From: Datisca glomerata
Taxonomy: Eukaryota; Streptophyta; Magnoliopsida; Cucurbitales; Datiscaceae
Reading direction: 5' to 3'
Length of the DNA stretch: 64,000 nucleotides
NCBI GenBank assembly: GCA_003255025.1
Contig: QANY01005060.1
Coordinates: forward strand, 248,001-312,000
Of this stretch, positions 21,648 through 33,620 are shown piece after piece (the stretch's first letter is position 1; each line of letters starts with the position of its first letter). A program made the translations under genes and the position numbers. Below the pieces are notes generated by a model, which saw only the letters and a list, made by a program, of their open reading frames with translations, was not told where the DNA came from and made no database searches.

Positions 21648-23313
21648 CTAATTGAGCTCTGGGATGGTTGAAGAAGTTTCAGGATGGTAATGTAGCATTT
21701 CTTTCCACATCATTTCTCTTATCCTTTCTTCCCCTAAATCCTCATCTATGTCAAGATCAATCGGTACATGAGCAGGAGGATTACTATTTGGATCATATAA
21801 TGGGGCCATATATGGGTGTTGCAGTGCTTCAGTGACACTAATTCTCTTTGATGGGTCAAAAACAAGCATCTGTTGGAGAAGATCAATTGCCAGAGGATGA
21901 GCAGTAGGATAAAGACGGGAGAGTGGGGTTCCAAGCGAGTACGGGAGTGATTTAATGTACTTTCTTGCCTTTGGATTGTCTATAAAACCTAAATCTTCCT
22001 CCCTTTGGCTACCTAAGATGTTTATAATCAGTTTGAGCTGGTTTAGACACTCTGTACCTGGGAAGATTGGTTTTCTTCCAAGAAGCTCAGCAAAGATGCA
22101 GCCCACAGACCAGACATCAATGGAGGTCCCGTAATTGTCACAGCAAAGAAGAAGCTCTGGAGCCCTATACCAGCGGGTAACAACATATTCAGTCATAAAT
22201 TGATTCTTGCCGTTGCTTGTTCGTGCTAACCCAAAATCACATATTTTTAAGTCACAGTTTGCATTAACAAGAAGATTTCCAGGCTTGAGATCACGATGTA
22301 AGATGTTGGCTGAATGGAGATACTTTAGGCCTCGAAGCAACTGCACTGAGAATATTCAAAATTATCACAGGCGACAAAGGGCTAAACCAAATTTTTGAAA
22401 ATTGATGCTGATTTATAGCTTTTTAACGTCATAAGTGATCCATAATACTGCTATCACCGATAGCAACAGTTTGGAGCATTTTTTCATAAAGCCACTTGTA
22501 ATTCCAACAGAAGTTGAGAAACATCAATTATACAGTCTATTAAAGAAGAAGAATAAAGAGATATCTCAATTCCACTATAGTTCTCGAAGAATGCAAGATA
22601 CATGATAACACAATTTACAGATTTGGCTATGGACTCCCCGAAATGCTGGAGCTCAACAAAATGGGATAACATACAAAGAATTTTAGTTTGAGTTCAAATA
22701 TTTTATTATTTTTCATCAATGTCAAGTGTAAGATATTGCAGTACAAATTGACCATTACTTTTGACAGTACGGTTCAGCTGTTTATGAACCAAAAAAGGCA
22801 TGCGGCACTCAGCAGTATGAAACTGAACTATACTTAAATCCAAAACTATATAAAACAGTGGCAATCAGAAGAGAACAAAGAAATGCAAACCTGAAACAGG
22901 AAATACTGACAATGGTCATTTGAAAGAGTTTGAGAGGACTTAATAATCTGATGAAGATCTGTATCCATTAGTTCATAAACGAGATAAACATCCTTGAAGC
23001 TTTTCCTATGAATAGGCATCATGACATCTTTCAATGCAATCACATTTTCATGCCGAAGATGCCTAAGAAGCTTAAGTTCACGCAAAGTCCTGAGTGCATC
23101 TATGCGGTTCTCAAAAGCATTGTGTATCTTCTTAATCGCAACTTTCTCATTGGATTCCCTATTCACAGAAGAGCACACAATGCCATACGCCCCACGGCCG
23201 ATTGGCTTGATGGGGACGTATTTCGTATCAATCTCGAACAAAGTTTGCCACATTGAATAGTAATGCTTTCCTTGAGATTTAATCCCATTCGGAGGCTCAA
23301 CCGGAGTTGCCAT
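21648..23313 (-). CDS. MPK1: Group C MAP kinase (MPK1/MPK2-like), two coding exons
   Basis: Exon 1 is 23313-22891 (141 codons) and exon 2 is 22340-21648. The 550-bp intron (22341-22890) has a GTTTGC donor and TGCAG acceptor in phase 0, giving 371 residues, the usual length for this group. Visible kinase landmarks: Gly-rich loop GRGAYGIV (39-46), catalytic Lys61 in VAIKK, HRD at 156-158, DFG at 176-178, and the activation-loop TEY motif at 191-193, phosphorylated by a MAPKK. The N-terminus ([20 protein letters not shown]) and C-terminus ([22 protein letters not shown]) are characteristic of group C; details such as GSQREEDL favour MPK1/MPK2 over MPK7/14. It is a cytosolic/nuclear Ser/Thr kinase of stress and hormone signalling, by analogy. 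All key residues are intact. Confidence 0.95.
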
Positions 23314-23316
23314 TCC

Positions 23317-23569
23317 CTAAAAATCATCCCAAACTAATCTAAGTCAATTATAAGTATTAAAGGAAGTGAAAATCAGCCACGTTTCTGTACAAGATCAATA
23401 GGAAAACGTTACATAATGAAAACACATAAAGAAACTAATACAGAGCGATACAATTAAGTTATCAGTTTAAGAAAGGAAAGAAGACGAGGAAGAAGAAGGA
23501 AACTGCAGTACTCATAGAGAATCGTGCGAAACCAAAACATATTTGGGAGAAAAAACAGAGAAGAAATAC
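23317..23569 (-). other. Intron in the 5'UTR of the MAP kinase gene
   Basis: On the minus strand CCAAAG/GTATTTC (donor at 23569) and TTTTTAG/GGAATGG (acceptor at 23317) bound a 253-bp AT-rich interval. The acceptor is three bases before the ATG. 5'UTR introns are common in this gene group; boundaries are by inspection only. Confidence 0.65.
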
Positions 23570-24308
23570 CTTTGGATGAGGGCTTAGCTTATCAGTTATC
23601 TCTTACTCTAATTAAGCAAAATTTTGACAAAAAGTTTATGCTTTTATCGTTATTTTCCAGCTACATCAGCTCCCCGTTTACTCAATTCATTCAACTTTGA
23701 TCCTATATATTCTCAAGCAGACGAATCGCTTCGCTGAATTTCAATCACGAACAAACCAAGCCACCCCAGCTAAATTGCACACTCGAACTCCGAAGAATTC
23801 CTTCTCACTCACTCAAATCCCACTTTCACGAAACTCCGTCAATGTTTTCCAGAACTAGAATTCAGTAGGAAACCCTAACATCCAAGAGCTGGCTCAAATT
23901 GGCGCCAAAATAGCCCGTGATCCCGCTCATCTGAGGCTCCAAAACTGACCTTTCTAATTCGATCTATACAAGAAAGATCTGGTATGTGACTGAAACTGAA
24001 AACTGGTATTTGCCAACAAGAACATAGAGTGCGTTTTCCAAAGGTACGAAGATTCGCTATCTCGTTGCGATCAGATTTAGCCCAGCGAGCACAAGCAGCG
24101 ACAAAACTGTGTGGATTTCTATCACTCAGCCTAATGTAGTTCACGCGCGCGGATTTTCCTCTCGTAATGACAGCTTCCGATATTTTTAATTCTCTCTTTC
24201 TTATTCACTGGGACCCATTTGAGTAAGAAGATCTTTGACATATCCTAATCAGACGACGTCGTTTTCCATGGATATGGTTCTTGTGGGCTTTTACCAGAAT
24301 TTCCAAAT
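23570..24308 (-). promoter_or_regulatory. 5' leader exon and core promoter of the MAP kinase gene
   Basis: About 23570-24150 is less AT-rich and transcript-like on the minus strand. Upstream, AAACGACGTCGTCTG (24252-24266 read on the minus strand) is an ACGT-containing palindromic element often seen in plant promoters. No clear TATA box is visible. A non-ATG open frame at 23875-24144 is not considered coding. The promoter ends abruptly at 24308, where MULE 2 begins. Confidence 0.5.
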
Positions 24309-24689
24309 GAGTTTTTGCCCAAACTAGCCTCCTGAAATTATCGTTTTATTAAACTGGACCCATGGACTAGGTCCATGGACTACTTTTGGTTGAACTGACC
24401 CTGATCCACCATTTCCTTCATTTTTCTTTTCTTCTTCCTTATATATCCTTCTTATATACATCCAATCAATTGCCAAATCATTCTTTAACATTTCCTCACT
24501 ATCTTTCTTCATCTACTATGTCTTCTTTTTATCTAAAATAAAAACAACGAACCCCTCCATCAATGACTTGGAAAAATTTAGGTGAAAACTAGACATTTCG
24601 TTACAAGACTTGAAAAATATAATGATGAGAAAAATGGGTATTTCGTTGCAGGGCTTGAAAAAATTTTCGATGATAAAAAATGGGTATGC

Positions 24690-24879
24690 GATGTCTGTGT
24701 AACCATCTTGTAGTCTACAATAAGGGTACACAGTGATTGTGTAACTATCTTGTATTCTACAAGATGAGTATACGATGGTTACATAACCATCTTGAAGTCT
24801 ACAAAAATGGTACACGATGTCCGTGTAACCATCTTGTAGTCTACAAGATTGATACAGGATGTCCGTGTAACCATCTTGT
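24690..24879. repeat. Palindromic array f in the centre of MULE 2 (continues at 27618-27650)
   Basis: About five units of the type CCGTGTAACCATCTTGTAGTCTACAAG with spacers such as GGTACACGATGT. They are related to the arrays in MULE 1. The array is split by a solo LTR; ACAGTCTACAAGATAGGTACGCGATG resumes at 27622. Confidence 0.8.
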
Positions 24880-27617
24880 TGTTGGGGGTTATGTTCTTAA
24901 AGCATGTGTATTAAAATTTTGATATGAAATTTAATGAGTATTATTTTTTTCTTATAATTATTGTTGAATAATTTATATAAATATCTGAAAATTTCATAAT
25001 TAATGAGTGATGAAATTGTATTAGTACAAGAACATTAAGATAATAGATAATGAATAAAATTGTCAGCAACATACTAAAGTATGGAAGTTTTAATGAATAG
25101 TTGCAAGTGAAAGTACTTTAAATGATGAGATTATATATGACTGGACCCATGTGAATTATCTTTATCAACGTGTTGTTTAACATAAAGATTTAATACACAT
25201 CAATTCGATGATCATATGTAGATCAGTGTGAATCATGAGTACTCATGGACTCCTATGCATGTCTACTGTATCTGTTGATTCACTTGTTAAAGTTTGTTTG
25301 TAAAAAAGGCTAGTGACTTTTGTTTTGGAGATTCAGTGATGTGGATGGCCGGAAACATGATCTTGCAAGATTTGAAATCCAAGTTTTCCTAACGAATCGT
25401 ATATTAGTTCCCTTGAGTGTTAATTCTGGAACTGAATAGTTATTAAACTCAAATATATAATAAGATTATAAATTAGTCATTCACTAGTAGATTAATGGTA
25501 CTTAAGGGTTAAGAGGTATTTAGATGGGTAAAATGGAAATTTTGACCAGCTCTAATTTACGAACCAATAATTGGAGGACGTAACTACATCAAATGATTAT
25601 ATAAGTAGACTACATGAGAATACTCTGTAAATACATTATATAATCACTATAAATTGAATTATATATTTATACTGGAGTAATAATGGAAATACTAAATAAG
25701 ATTATTTAATTAAAAAATTTAATTAATAATCTGGTTTATTAAAGTTTAAGATTATAGATTCATGATTCTCAAATCGCCTATATACTACGCAATCTAAAGT
25801 GTGAATATTTCAGGACATGAGAAAATGACTTACTTGTAAATGTATTTTCATTCTAGTATAAGTACATAATTATGAAATAATTATGTGTGATTAATTAATT
25901 GAATTATTTATATATATTAATATAATTTTTAGAAATCATACATACAAATAATTATTGATTATTTTTTCAATTATCGTTAAGTTAGACTGAATATCTAATT
26001 TATGAAATTAGATAATTAAATTATTATTAGATAATAATTTGAATCAACTAAATATGTTATTTGTGAAATAACATATAATTTTGTTGATAGGGATAATCAG
26101 ATATGTTTATTTTAAATTACCTGATATTTAGATATTTATCTGATTAAAATAAATATTTAATTTATATTAATTGTCACATGTCGATCAATGATTAAGAATC
26201 ATATATCAGCATGGACTGTTATAATGCCACACGACATTATAGTGTGAAGTAACACAGAGTGTCGTTAGGTATTGTGATGGTTTACGCCAACTGTAATGTT
26301 GTGTGGTACTGCAGTCGTGCACCATTATACAGTGGGTTCCATTATATTGGATAATTTGAAATTAAATATTAATTTTTAATTATCTCTAAATATCGTATAT
26401 GCCATTATCTATAAAAGATACAGATATTGTTTCTAATGACCTTAGTTGATGAATAAGTTCTAAGATAAGTACATAATTATGAAATAATTATATGTGATTA
26501 ATTAATTGAATTATTTATATATATAAATATAATTTTTGGAAATCATACATACAAATAATTATTGATTATTTTTTCAATTATTGATAAGTTAGACTGAATA
26601 TCTAATTTATGAAATTAGATAATTAAATTATTATTAGATAATAATTTGAATCAACTAAATATGTTATTTGTGAAATTATATATAATTTCGTTGATAGGGA
26701 TAATCAGATATGTTTATTTTGAATTATGTGATATTTATATATTTATCTGACTAAAATAAATATTTAATTTACATTAATTGTCACATGTCCATCAATGATT
26801 GAGAATCATAGATCAGCATGGACTGTTGTAGTGGCACACGACATTACAGTGTGACGTAACACACAGTGTCGTTAGGTACTGTGATGGTTTACGACATGTA
26901 ATGTTGTGTGGTACTACAGTCGTGCACCATTATACAGTGGGTCACATTGTATTGGATAATTTGAAATTAAATATTAATTTTTAATTATCTCTAAATATCG
27001 TTTACGCCATTATCTATAAAAGATACATAGATTGTCCTAATGACCTTAGTTGATGAATAAGTTTATCAATTCATCAATCAAGAATTGAATGGAGAACATA
27101 GTTGGTGTCAGAGTAATTTTTTTCTACAATTAAAAGTTAATCCAATCTCTGAAAAAATAATCATCACATTCTTTTAGAGAATCGTCTCGCTAAAGTCATT
27201 TTTAGTAAATATCTTGATCTCATGTGTTGAGTACATCTATAGACAAAAAAATGTCTTGTAATATTCTACATGCCCACACACATCCTAGTGCGTTGAGTAT
27301 TGACTTGGAAGATCTTGGTGTGGATCTCAGAGTCAACTGATCGTTGGAACAGTTTCGTGGCATGGAGGATCGATCGGTTTTGCAAGAACTCTTGATATAG
27401 ACTACATGAGGTATATGATTTCTCACCTTGTATGTTGTAGAGTTCATGTAAAAATATATAATGGATCCTCACTGATTAAAAAAGAGTTTTCAATATGGTT
27501 ATCGTGGCGTTGCGCTAGCTTTGTTTTATTAAAAGATTTGATCTTTATTAAAAGTTTAACTTTTTAAATGGCCACGCGCCACACGCTTCCACCGCGCGTG
27601 CGCCGTGACGACCAACA
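24880..27617 (+). mobile_element. Solo LTR of Copia family A inserted in MULE 2
   Basis: It starts TGTTGGGGGTTATG and ends ...GACGACCAACA, giving TGTTGG/CCAACA ends, and is similar throughout to the 3' LTR at 35516-37582. No internal retrotransposon sequence accompanies it. The flanks are CTTGT (24875-24879) and CTTAC (27618-27622), 3 of 5 matching. It is 2.74 kb rather than ~2.1 kb because a ~607-bp block is duplicated inside it. Confidence 0.8.
25858..27065 (+). repeat. ~607-bp tandem duplication inside the solo LTR
   Basis: AGTACATAATTATG occurs at 25861 and 26468, and the two blocks run parallel to GATGAATAAGTT (ending near 26459 and 27063) with few differences. The 3' LTR of element A has only one copy. 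Confidence 0.85.
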
Positions 27618-27777
27618 CTTACAGTCTACAAGATAGGTACGCGATGAAGATGGGTAGGTGAACATGATGTTCGTTGTTTTTATTTGAGATAAAAAGAAGA
27701 GAGAGTAAGTGAAGAAAGGGAGTGAAGAAGGGTTGAAGAAAGATTTAACATTTGATTGGATGTGTATAAGAATAGTA

Positions 27778-28011
27778 TAATGGATCAAGTTTTAAAATTT
27801 AAAGAAAAATCATTGAACCATGAACAGTTCGTGGGCGGAATATCAAAAACATTTCTAAAATCAATTTAATCATATTAAATATTAAAACCATACTTATGAT
27901 TATGCTTACTTAGCTAAATGTATTCAATATAGTTTAGAAATAATTTTATACCTTTCTTGTATCAGAGAAATTCTGATTTGATGGAATCATATTAGTCCTC
28001 TCGCATTCTCG
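27778..28011 (-). mobile_element. Copia B1: outer end of its 3' LTR (left border)
   Basis: Sequence from 27778 is similar to the LTR starting at 39491 (shared AGAAAAAT.ATTGAA...GAAC.GTTCG.GGG.GGAATATCAAAA). It is cut off at 28011 by Copia A. The flank TAGTA (27773-27777) compares with AAGTA (49682-49686) at the other end of B1, 4 of 5 matching. Confidence 0.65.
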
Positions 28012-29446
28012 TGTTGGGGGTTATGCCCTCAATTCATATGTATTGACATTTTAATATGAAATTTAATAGAATTACATTTCTTTTATAATTATTCTTTTAA
28101 ATTATTGTTGAATAATTTATATAAATATCTAACGATTCCATATTCATCAATAAGACTATGATATTGTATTAGTACAAGAGGATTAAGATCATAGATAATG
28201 AATAAAAATGTCAGTAACATATTAAAGTATGAAATCTTTAATGAATGGTTACTAGTACGGTTCACAAAGCTTTATAAATGCATGTCATCTAGACTCGGAT
28301 CATTGATATGGATAGACATCTTTGTGAATATACTTTATATAATAATATTATATATGACATTACCGATGTGAATTAATATCTTTATTAACGTATGAATATA
28401 TCATAAAAATTTAATACACATCAATCTAATGGTCATATGTAGATCAGTCTGAATCTTAAGTAGTCATGAACTCCTATACATGTCTACTGGATCTTTTGAT
28501 TCCCTCATTAAGGTTTGTTTAAAAAAAAATTAGTGACTTTTGTTTTCGAGATTTAGTGATATGGATGGCTGCGAACATGATCTTACAATATTTAGAATCC
28601 AAGTTTTCCTAACGGTTCATATATTGGCTCGCTTAAGTGTTTCTAAAACTGAATGTTTATTGATCTCAAATTTGTAATACGATTATAAATAAGTCATTCA
28701 CAAGTGAATTAATGGTACTTAATGATCAAAAGGTAATTAGAAGTGTAAAATTATCATTTTAACAAACATTAATTTAAGAACTAATAATTGGAGGACAACA
28801 CTATGCAAAATGATTATATCAATGGATTACAAGAGAATATTCTGTAAATACATTCTACAATCTCTAAGAGTGCAATTTCATATTTATAGTGCAGTAATAA
28901 TGAAATTAATAAATAAAATTATTTAATTAAAAAGTTTAATTTCTAATCTGGTTTATTAGAACTTAAGATTATAGGTACATGGTCCTCAAGTCACATATAT
29001 ACTACGTAGTCTAGAATGTGAATATTTTAGGACATGAGAAAATGACTGACTTGCAAAAAAAAATTTATTCTCGGGCAAGTATGTAATTATGAGATAATTC
29101 TATGTGATTAATTAATTAAGAATTAATTAATTGAATTATTTATATAAATTTCAAAAATTATATATATATAAATAATTATATCGATTAATTTTCTAATTAT
29201 CGATAAATGAGACTGAATATCTAATTTATGAAATTAGAAAATTATCAATTATTATTAGATAATAATTTGAATAAATTGAATCTATTATTTGTGAACTAAC
29301 AGATAAACTCATTGATAGTGATAATAAAATATGAAATTTGAATTAATTGATATATAGATATTTATCTGATTAAAATAAATATTTAATTCGTAGTGTCAAT
29401 CACTAATTGGGAATCAGAGATTGACATGAACTACTGTAGTGCCACG
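28012..29446 (+). repeat. 5' LTR of Copia A, 3'-truncated
   Basis: Begins TGTTGGGGGTTATGCCC and follows the 3' LTR (35516-36857) until GTGCCACG at ~29446, where similarity stops. The last ~0.7 kb of the LTR and the primer-binding site are missing. Confidence 0.75.
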
Positions 29447-30940
29447 CGGCCGGCGAGGATGGGGCGAGGATAGGAGAGTTCTATCGTTGGTGGTAACTAT
29501 TGTCAATTTTAGGGAAGTTTCGTACAAATCATGCAACCAACCAACCCTATCACCATAGGATTTGGTGATAACCCTTAATCTATCAATCATCTTTTTAAAT
29601 TAATGAAATTAATATAATTTTATGAAAATTAGTACTTAATAGGTTGATTGGATTTGACCCAAGTTTGACTAAATAAAATAAAATATTTATTTGATTAAGT
29701 CAAAGTCAATTATTTTAAAAGAATGATTATAGAAATTAATTTCAATTAAGACAAATTATTTTTCTTAATTAAATAGAATTTTGTTCAAAGCTTGGAGATT
29801 AGAAGATGGACATCAGGAGGAGAAAATAATATTTGAGAAATATGTATTCTTGAAGTCCGCTTTATAATTTTATTTTTTATTTTAATGGTTGTAATTTAGA
29901 AATGCGCAATAGTCACTCAATCCATTATTATTTTATTTAATTGTTTTAATTGCTATGTTTGATAAAATGTCCATGCTTTAGTCGATCACATGCCATACAT
30001 GAAAATCCCACACAGTTTTATTTAATCATGTATCTCATCCGTTGAAACATGTATATTAGGGTTGTCCTAATATGTTTATATGTATTATTTTATGAAATCA
30101 ATTGCATGTAAACTGCAAAGTTTTAATTAGTTAAAATTTGATAATCACACCACATTAAGAGCTATAGTAACCTTTAGGATCACCGACTTTAGTAATATAG
30201 TTTTATTAAGGTCTGATTAATATACTTAATTAGTTAATCTAAGCTCACCTAATTATGACTTAGGCGCTTTAGAAGGTTAAATGAACTTAGACCAATGAGA
30301 ATGATATAACTAATTATTAAATATTCATAGGGTTACTATTTTAACTAATAAAATTTTAAAATTAATTAATTAGTTAAAAATGGAAACACATAATCCTAAA
30401 ATAGTGAGTGGGAGAAGGTTGACATGACAATATAACCTACGGTTTTCATTATTAGTATAATACCATGAGGTACAGTGAGGGCCTCGAGATTAATTTTGTT
30501 TTCATCTCCCTAAGAAAGATTTCAAGCTGTACCAATACCAACGTTGGACGTCTTAAGAAGATAGGAGGAAGTGATGTAGTTTAGTTTTGACCGATCCTAA
30601 GGCGCATATTCTAAATCAAGTCATGGAATCTGAAATGATGGGTTACACTCACAAAACCACCATTAAGCTTTCATGTGGATAATTGTAACTTGACCGGACA
30701 AGCGATACCTTATTCTTAAAAGATAAAATATGAGATATTTTAAGTTTTAATAATAAGTATGAGAATGTCTCATAGACAGTCTGAGGTTAATCTGATTGAC
30801 CCTAAAACAACACATTAATCTTTTGGTTGTTTTATCATGATTAGCAAATGTTGCATTCTTGCATCACGTTTACTTTTCTAATTCTAGATATTTATCAATT
30901 ATATTGAGTCTTGTATGTTTTAAACTTCAGTTATCATTAT
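29447..30940 (+). other. Leader region of Copia A
   Basis: Non-coding AT-rich sequence between the truncated LTR and gag. No tRNA-Met primer-binding site was found, so the deletion that removed the LTR end took it too. A long leader in this position also exists in the B elements. Confidence 0.5.
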
Positions 30941-30941
30941 T

Positions 30942-31790
30942 ATGTCTACCTTGGGCTACCCTGTTACTACTTTACTCGCTCACTCTTGAGAAATTGAATG
31001 TTGATAGTTTCGTATGTTGGAAATCAGATATGAACTTAATGTTAATTTGTGAGAATCATAAGTTCGTTGTTGCTGAATAATGCCCTGAGGAGTCCGCTAT
31101 TAATGCCCTTAATAATGTTAAGAACAAATATAGTGCTTGGATCATATCAGGCAACCAGGCGAAGTGCTACATGCTTGTGAGCATGAATGATGTTCCAAGA
31201 ACCAAGCATGAAAGCATGGTGACTGTCTATGAGATTATGGAATCTCTACAGGCGATGTTTGGGCAGCAGTCTAATAAAAGTCGCCATGAGGCCACTAAGA
31301 GCTATATGACAAATAAGATGAGAAATGGTACTTCTGTACGAGAACATGTTTTGAACATGATCAACATAATGCACGAGGCAGAAGTACATGGGGCGGGCAT
31401 TGATGAGCGGATTCAAGTTAGCATTATACTTGAGTCGCTCATACCATCTTTTTCTGCGTTCACGACCAACTATTTTATGAACAAGTTGCAATTCAACATG
31501 ATCCAATTATTGAATGAACTGCATACTTTTAAGCCGCTCAACCTAAGAATGACCAAAGAGGGCGAGGCAAATATTGTCGAGCAAAAACCTTCTTCAACTG
31601 TTAAAAGTAACAAGAGGAAGAAGATCAATGGAAAGGGAAAAAGTAAGTACAAGAAAGGGAAGAAAGTCAAGACTTCACCAAAAGCTAAGAAGAACAAGAA
31701 AGATAGCAAGCCCAAAGGAAAATGTTTCCATTGTGGGGTTGGAGGTCATTGAAAGAAAAATTGTAACAATATCACTCTGAGCTAAAAAGA
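30942..31790 (+). pseudogene. Copia A gag, broken
   Basis: A near-continuous frame (31171-31752) encodes a UBN2-type Copia gag: SMVTVYEIMESLQAMFG, then NMINIMHEAEVHGAGIDE, a Lys-rich stretch, and the zinc knuckle CFHCGVGGH. The knuckle's next residue, normally Trp, is a TGA stop at ~31751, after which KKNC completes CX2CX4HX4C. The start near 30942 and a stop at 31078-31080 are in other frames. Gag would form the virus-like particle. Not functional. Confidence 0.8.
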
Positions 31791-31792
31791 AA

Positions 31793-33620
31793 GGTAAATT
31801 TCATTTACTTGTACTTGAAGCTTGCTTAGTGGAATATGATTCGTCATCCTGAATACTTGATTCAGGAGCCATTAACCATGTATGTTCTTCTTTACAGATG
31901 CTTGATTCGTCAAGAGAGTTGGCTGATGACGAGGTCATTTTGAGAGTTAGCAGTGGTGCGTTCGTGTCAACTAAAGCATTATGGACAATCCATTTACTTT
32001 TTGGATATAATTTTTTTTTGTTTTGAATGATGTTTATTATATTCCTAGAGTTTTTGAGAAATTTGATTTCTCTTTCATTTTTGCAAGAACAATTATTCAA
32101 AGTTTCTTTTGTGAATAAATAGTTTATTATTTCTAAGAATGAATTTGATATTTGTCATGAAAAAGTTGTAAACAGACTGTATATTTATAAATCGGCTGAA
32201 CGTGTGTTAAATAATTCTGAATTATTTAAAGTAGCAAAACCTAAAAGTAACAAACGACAAAGAGTTTCTCACGATGATGATAACACATATCTTTGGCATC
32301 TTGGGTTGAGACATATTAATCTAGATATGTTAAACAGTTTAATAAAGCATGGTGCTTTAGGAGAACTAAAGGTTGAAACTCTTCATGGTTGTGAATCTTG
32401 TCCAGTGGGTAAAATGACCAAGAGACCTTTCACAGGAAAGGGCCAAAGAGCCAATGAACCACTTAAGCTACTGCATAGTGATGTCCGTGGACCGATCGAT
32501 GTTCAAGCTAGAGGTGGGTATGAGTATTTTGTCACTTTTATTGATGATTACTTAAGATATGATTATACTTACCTAATTCATAGAAAGTATAAAAAGTTTG
32601 GAAAGTTAAAAGACTTCAAAGTTGAAGCTGAAAAGCAATTAGTTAAATCATTGAAAACCCTTCGATCAGATCGAGGTGGTGGATACTAAGATTTAGATAT
32701 TCAAGAAATGTAAATATGATTTACTTGTACTTTATGTTTGTTTAGTGGAATATGATTATTTATCTTTAATACTTGATTCAGCAGACACTAACCATGTATG
32801 TTCTTCTTTGTAGATGCTTGATTCGTCAAGGGAGCTGGATGGCGATGTCGTTTTGAGAGTTGGCAGTGGTGCGATCGTGTCAGCTAAGGCATTAGGAATA
32901 GTCTGTTTACTTTTTGGATATAATTACTTAGTTTTGAATTATGTTTATTATATTCCTGGTTTTTCGAGAAATTTGATTTCTCTTTTATTTTTGCAAGAAT
33001 AGTTATTCGAAGTTTCTTTCATTAATAAAGAGTTTATTATTTCTTAAAGTGGATTGATATCTATCTTGCTAAAATTATAAATGGACTGTATATGTTTAAA
33101 GCGACTGAACACGCATTAAATAAGTTTGAATTATTTAAAGTATGAAAACCTAAAAATAACAAACGACAAAGAATTTCTCATGATGATAACACATATTTAT
33201 GGCATCTTAGGTTAGGACATATTAATCTAGATAGGTTAAACATGTTAACAAAGCATGGTACTTGAAGAGAGCTAAACGTTGGAACTCTTCCTTTTTGTGA
33301 ATCCTATCTAGAGGGTAAAATGACCAAGAGACCTTTTCACAGGAAAGGGCCAAAGAGTCAAGGAATCACTTGAGCTAGTACATAGTGATGTCTATGGACC
33401 GATCAATGTACAAGCTAGAGGTGGGTATGAATATTTTATCATTTTTATTGACGATTACTCAAGATAGTGTTATACTTACTTAATGCAAAGAAAGTATGAA
33501 ACTTTTAAAAAGTTTAAAGACTTTAAAGCTGAAGTTGAAAAGTAATTAGGTAAATCATTGAAAACCTTTCGATCAGAACAATGTGGTGAAACTTGGATTT
33601 AAAATTCAAGAATATTTGTT
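31793..33620 (+). repeat. Tandem duplication of the protease/integrase region, period ~916 bp
   Basis: ATGCTTGATTCGTCAA occurs at 31898 and 32814, and the copies run in parallel through the zinc-binding region and integrase core to ~32690 and ~33590. They differ at many positions, so the copies are old or came from two different family members. Confidence 0.8.

Noticed and set aside
23875..24144. 89-codon frame in the MAP kinase 5' region
   Set aside because: It starts at GTG and has no known similarity; it lies in the presumed 5'UTR or promoter.
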